A stretch of DNA of 41,793 nucleotides from contig JACPHC010000005.1 in NCBI GenBank assembly GCA_016188775.1, positions 1-41,793 on the forward strand, given 5' to 3'. Made by a program: the position numbers and the translations under genes. The stretch is from Parcubacteria group bacterium (GTDB lineage Bacteria > Patescibacteriota > Minisyncoccia > JACPHC01). Under the pieces are notes generated by a model. It searched no databases. It saw nothing but the letters and a program-made list of their open reading frames with translations, and was not told where the DNA came from. This document shows, piece by piece, positions 39,055 through 41,793 of this stretch (position 1 is the first letter of the stretch; the number at the start of each line of letters is the position of its first letter).

Positions 39055-41676
39055 ATGTCATTAATCACTAAAATTTTTGGCGACCCCAACGCGCGTTTCA
39101 TCAAAAAAATTCAGCCGCTTATTGAGCGTGCCAACAGTTTTGAGCCGGAATTGGAAAAATTAAAAGATGATGAATTTCCAAAAAAGACTTTGGAATTTAA
39201 AACGCGTCTTGAAAAAGGAGAAACCCTGGACGATTTTTTGCCGGAAGCGTTCGCCTTGGTTCGGGAAGCGTCCAAACGCACTTTGGGCCAGCGCCATTTC
39301 GACGTTCAGATGATGGGCGGCGTTGTTTTGCATCAGGGAAAAATCGCCGAAATGAGAACCGGGGAAGGGAAGACATTAGTCGCGACTTTGCCGGCTTATT
39401 TGAACGCGCTTAGTCAAAAAGGAGTTCACGTTGTTACCGTCAATGATTATTTGGCCCGAAGAGACGCCGTTTGGATGGGGCAGATTTATCATTTTTTAGG
39501 TTTAACCACTGCCTGCTTGAATCATGAACAATCTTTTTTATACGATCCGGCGTGGCAGTCTGAAAAAAAAGATGAAGCTGACAAGACCAGAGATATTATT
39601 GGAGGATTCAAGGTGGTCGAAAGTTTTTTGCGGCCGGTCCAGCGCCGCGAGGCCTATCTGGCCGATATCACTTACGGCACCAATTCCGAATTCGGTTTTG
39701 ATTATTTAAGGGATAATTTAGTCGTCAGTCCCGACGAGCTGGTTCAGCGGCCGTTTCATTTCGCCATTGTTGACGAAGTGGACAGCATTTTAATCGACGA
39801 GGCCCGAACGCCTTTGATTATTTCCGCTCCGGCCGAGGACGCGGCCGCTCTTTATAAAAGATTTGCCAGAATTATTCCGACTCTAAAAGAGAATATTGAT
39901 TATAACATTGACGAGAAAATGAAAGCCGCGGCTTTAACCGAAGAAGGAATCAATAAAATTGAACGGGCCCTGGGAATGGAAAATATTTATGAGGCCGAAA
40001 CGATCCGTTATGTCCATCACCTTGAACAAGCTCTTCGGGCGCACACTCTTTTTAAGCGCGATCGCGATTATGTCATTAAAGACGGCGAGATTTTTATTGT
40101 TGATGAATTTACCGGCCGTTTAATGCCGGGCCGGCGTTATTCCGAAGGCTTGCATCAGGCCATTGAAGCCAAAGAGGGAGTTGAAGTTCAAAAGGAAAGT
40201 TTGACTTTGGCGACCATCACCATTCAAAATTATTTTCGAATGTATCAAAAATTGGCCGGAATGACCGGCACGGCCGCCACTTCAGCCGAAGAATTTCATA
40301 AAGTTTATAAAATAGAAGTGGTGATCATTCCCACGGCCAGTCCAATGATCAGAGTCGATCGGTCAGATAAAGTTTTTCAGACCGAAAACGGAAAATTCAA
40401 AGCGATTGTCCAAGAAATTAAAGAACGGCACGAGAAAGGCCAGCCGGTTTTGGTTGGCACCGTTTCCATTGGAAAAAACGAAAAATTAAGCGCGCTTTTG
40501 AGCCGAGAGGGAATACCTTTTCAGGTTTTAAACGCTAAAAATCACGAAAAAGAAGGCATGATTATCTCTCAAGCCGGCAAATTGGGAGCTGTCACCGTGG
40601 CGACGAATATGGCCGGCCGGGGCGTTGATATTATTTTAGGAGGCAATCCGCCAAATAAAGAAGAGGCGGAAAAAGTTAAATCAATCGGCGGGCTTTATGT
40701 TATTGGCACGGAAAGACACGAAGCCCGACGAATTGACAATCAGCTGCGCGGCCGTTCCGGCCGGCAAGGCGATCCGGGCGAATCAACTTTTTTCGTTTCT
40801 TTTGAAGACGATTTGATGCGGATATTCGCGCCGGATCGGATAAAAAATATGATGGCGAGTTTCGGCATTCCCGAAGATCAGCCGATTGAAAATCGCTTGG
40901 TTTCAAAAGCCATTGAATCGGCGCAAGGGAAAATCGAGGGCTTGAATTTTGACATTAGAAAACACGTTTTGGAATTTGACGATGTGATGAATAAACATCG
41001 AGAATCAATATATCGAAGACGCAAAGAGGTATTAGCCTCCGACAATCTCAAAGAAAAAATTTCAGAAATGATTGAAAAAACTTTGAGGCGGCTTTTGGAC
41101 GCCCATTTTCAAAATAGAGACGCCGATGATTGGGACACGGAAGAAATTTTTGAAAATATTAAAACTTTATTTTTACCGCCGGATAATTTTCACGGCGATT
41201 TGATAAATTTAAAAGAAAAAGGCCACCGGGAAGAAATTTATGATTCAATCATCGCTTTGGCGAAAAAAAGTTACGAAGAGAAGGAACAAAACATGGATTT
41301 GGCGACTCTCCGCCAATTTGAAAAAATGGTGAGTTTAAGAATGACTGACGAGCTGTGGGTGGATCATTTGGAAAATATGGAGCATCTTCGGGATTCGGTG
41401 CGTCTCCGCGCTTACGGCCAGCGGGATCCGTTGGTGGAATATAAAAACGAAGGCCGAAGATTGTATCTTCAGCTTGAGGCGCGGATTGAAGCCGCGATTG
41501 TTGAAGCTTTATTTAAATTGAATATTGAAAAAAGAAGCGGCGGTCCGCGGATTTCAGCTGTTGCCGCGACTAATCAGCCAAAAGTTGAGTTTTCCACGGA
41601 TAAATCAAAACCGAATCGAAACGATCCTTGTCCGTGCGGATCGGGAAAGAAGTATAAGAAGTGTCATGGGGCGTAG
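39055..41676 (+). CDS. secA: Preprotein translocase ATPase SecA
   Basis: An 873-residue motor ATPase that drives export through SecYEG. The DEAD-like motor has MRTGEGKTLVATLPAYL (Walker A near 100), the DVEA-like VDEVDSILIDEARTPLIIS (about 240-258), the preprotein cross-linking domain with YGTNSEFGFDYLRDN before it, NBD2 with TVATNMAGRGVDIILGG (about 525-541) and RQLRGRSGRQGDPG-type residues (seen as QLRGRSGRQGDPGES). The C-terminal SEC-C zinc motif NRNDPCPCGSGKKYKKCHG is intact, which is where SecB or ribosomes bind. The ATG at 39055 is chosen for MSLITKIFGDPN; TGTGGATAA, a DnaA-box-like site, lies just upstream at 39042-39050. Confidence 0.97.
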   Translation: MSLITKIFGDPNARFIKKIQPLIERANSFEPELEKLKDDEFPKKTLEFKTRLEKGETLDDFLPEAFALVREASKRTLGQRHFDVQMMGGVVLHQGKIAEMRTGEGKTLVATLPAYLNALSQKGVHVVTVNDYLARRDAVWMGQIYHFLGLTTACLNHEQSFLYDPAWQSEKKDEADKTRDIIGGFKVVESFLRPVQRREAYLADITYGTNSEFGFDYLRDNLVVSPDELVQRPFHFAIVDEVDSILIDEARTPLIISAPAEDAAALYKRFARIIPTLKENIDYNIDEKMKAAALTEEGINKIERALGMENIYEAETIRYVHHLEQALRAHTLFKRDRDYVIKDGEIFIVDEFTGRLMPGRRYSEGLHQAIEAKEGVEVQKESLTLATITIQNYFRMYQKLAGMTGTAATSAEEFHKVYKIEVVIIPTASPMIRVDRSDKVFQTENGKFKAIVQEIKERHEKGQPVLVGTVSIGKNEKLSALLSREGIPFQVLNAKNHEKEGMIISQAGKLGAVTVATNMAGRGVDIILGGNPPNKEEAEKVKSIGGLYVIGTERHEARRIDNQLRGRSGRQGDPGESTFFVSFEDDLMRIFAPDRIKNMMASFGIPEDQPIENRLVSKAIESAQGKIEGLNFDIRKHVLEFDDVMNKHRESIYRRRKEVLASDNLKEKISEMIEKTLRRLLDAHFQNRDADDWDTEEIFENIKTLFLPPDNFHGDLINLKEKGHREEIYDSIIALAKKSYEEKEQNMDLATLRQFEKMVSLRMTDELWVDHLENMEHLRDSVRLRAYGQRDPLVEYKNEGRRLYLQLEARIEAAIVEALFKLNIEKRSGGPRISAVAATNQPKVEFSTDKSKPNRNDPCPCGSGKKYKKCHGA

Positions 41677-41683
41677 GAGAAAG

Positions 41684-41710
41684 AAAAGCCTAGCGCGACG
41701 GCTAGGCTTC
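41684..41710 (-). terminator. Hairpin after secA, best oriented for minus-strand transcription
   Basis: AAGCCTAGC pairs perfectly with GCTAGGCTT around a short GC loop. The T-rich tail (CTTTCTTTCT) follows on the minus strand, while the plus strand has no U-tract after it. It may end a minus-strand gene entering from the right or act weakly for secA. Confidence 0.55.
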
Positions 41711-41793
41711 CTGCCGGGTGGATTTTGAGAGCGTGGAGAAAGCGATTGAGATTGTCGGCGCGAACCTTTGCTGGTTCAATCCAGAAACGGCCG
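41711..41793. other. Window edge, possible partial gene
   Basis: Frames are open to the edge on both strands. On the plus strand a GTG at 41718 opens VDFESVEKAIEIVGANLCWF, ending at the edge. On the minus strand one frame enters from the edge and stops at TAG inside the hairpin. Neither can be recognised, and the terminator orientation mildly favours the minus strand. Confidence 0.2.

Noticed and set aside
41740-41793. tRNA-like T-loop (GGTTCAATCC) at the window edge
   Set aside because: The flanking bases give a 6-base loop and do not form a proper 5-bp T-stem with acceptor strands.

Overview
The window looks like a chromosomal segment of a Patescibacteria (Candidate Phyla Radiation) genome, most likely a Parcubacteria-type lineage. 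The grounds are: low-to-moderate GC; compact genes with 1-4 base overlaps; TGA used as stop (so not the recoded Gracilibacteria or SR1 lineages); a 23S rRNA interrupted by an intron carrying a homing endonuclease; shortened repair and cell-wall enzymes (UvrC without its HhH tail, MurF without its N-terminal domain); and a 23S-5S unit with no 16S beside it. The assignment rests on gene content and recognised protein style, not on a database search.

Layout. 1-2884: histidine phosphatase and the ribosome GTPase TypA/BipA. 2885-7174: a small promoter-terminator unit, then 23S rRNA (3233-6975) split inside the sarcin-ricin loop by a 768-nt group I intron encoding an I-CreI-like LAGLIDADG endonuclease, then 5S rRNA. 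7175-11341: an inverted repeat covering a Shine-Dalgarno, a membrane-anchored protein with FxLYD-like repeats, RodA, and a 700-residue protein read here as two degenerate metallophosphoesterase-like domains joined by a winged helix. 11366-13146: a palindromic element, an L10 leader with attenuator, rplJ, rplL and a wHTH/nucleotidyltransferase-like protein. 13147-15681: tRNA-Val flanked by tRNA fragments, and a prepilin-like anchored NHL beta-propeller on the minus strand. 15943-19333: division cluster mraZ-rsmH-ftsL-ftsI behind a likely MraZ operator. 19354-23059: a large inverted repeat, murF, tRNA-Glu, cyclophilin, rmuC and a holin-like protein. 23088-28032: secG, an orphan peptide-binding protein, a sugar-phosphate isomerase, tRNA-Leu (minus) and RNase J. 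28092-34432: trpS, phosphomannomutase (minus), ychF and uvrA (minus). 34492-36419: a frameshifted zincin gene (minus), a CCCCGTA-ended palindromic element holding a GIY-YIG remnant, and a short uvrC. 36566-41676: secreted TIG-domain metalloprotease, hpf, speD (minus) and secA.

Much of the gene set is core housekeeping: ribosome assembly and translation (23S, 5S, L10, L12, TypA, YchF, HPF, TrpRS, tRNAs), wall synthesis and division (RodA, RsmH, FtsL, FtsI, MurF, MraZ), Sec export (SecA, SecG and their exported clients) and RNA/DNA maintenance (RNase J, UvrA, UvrC, RmuC). The accessory layer is mainly non-coding. Nearly every larger intergenic gap holds a long inverted repeat with 9-40 base arms; several overlap promoters, ribosome binding sites or start codons. 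The most interesting signals are the intron in the sarcin-ricin loop, the palindromic elements with CCCCGTA ends (one holding a truncated GIY-YIG nuclease gene), and the double metallophosphoesterase-like protein.
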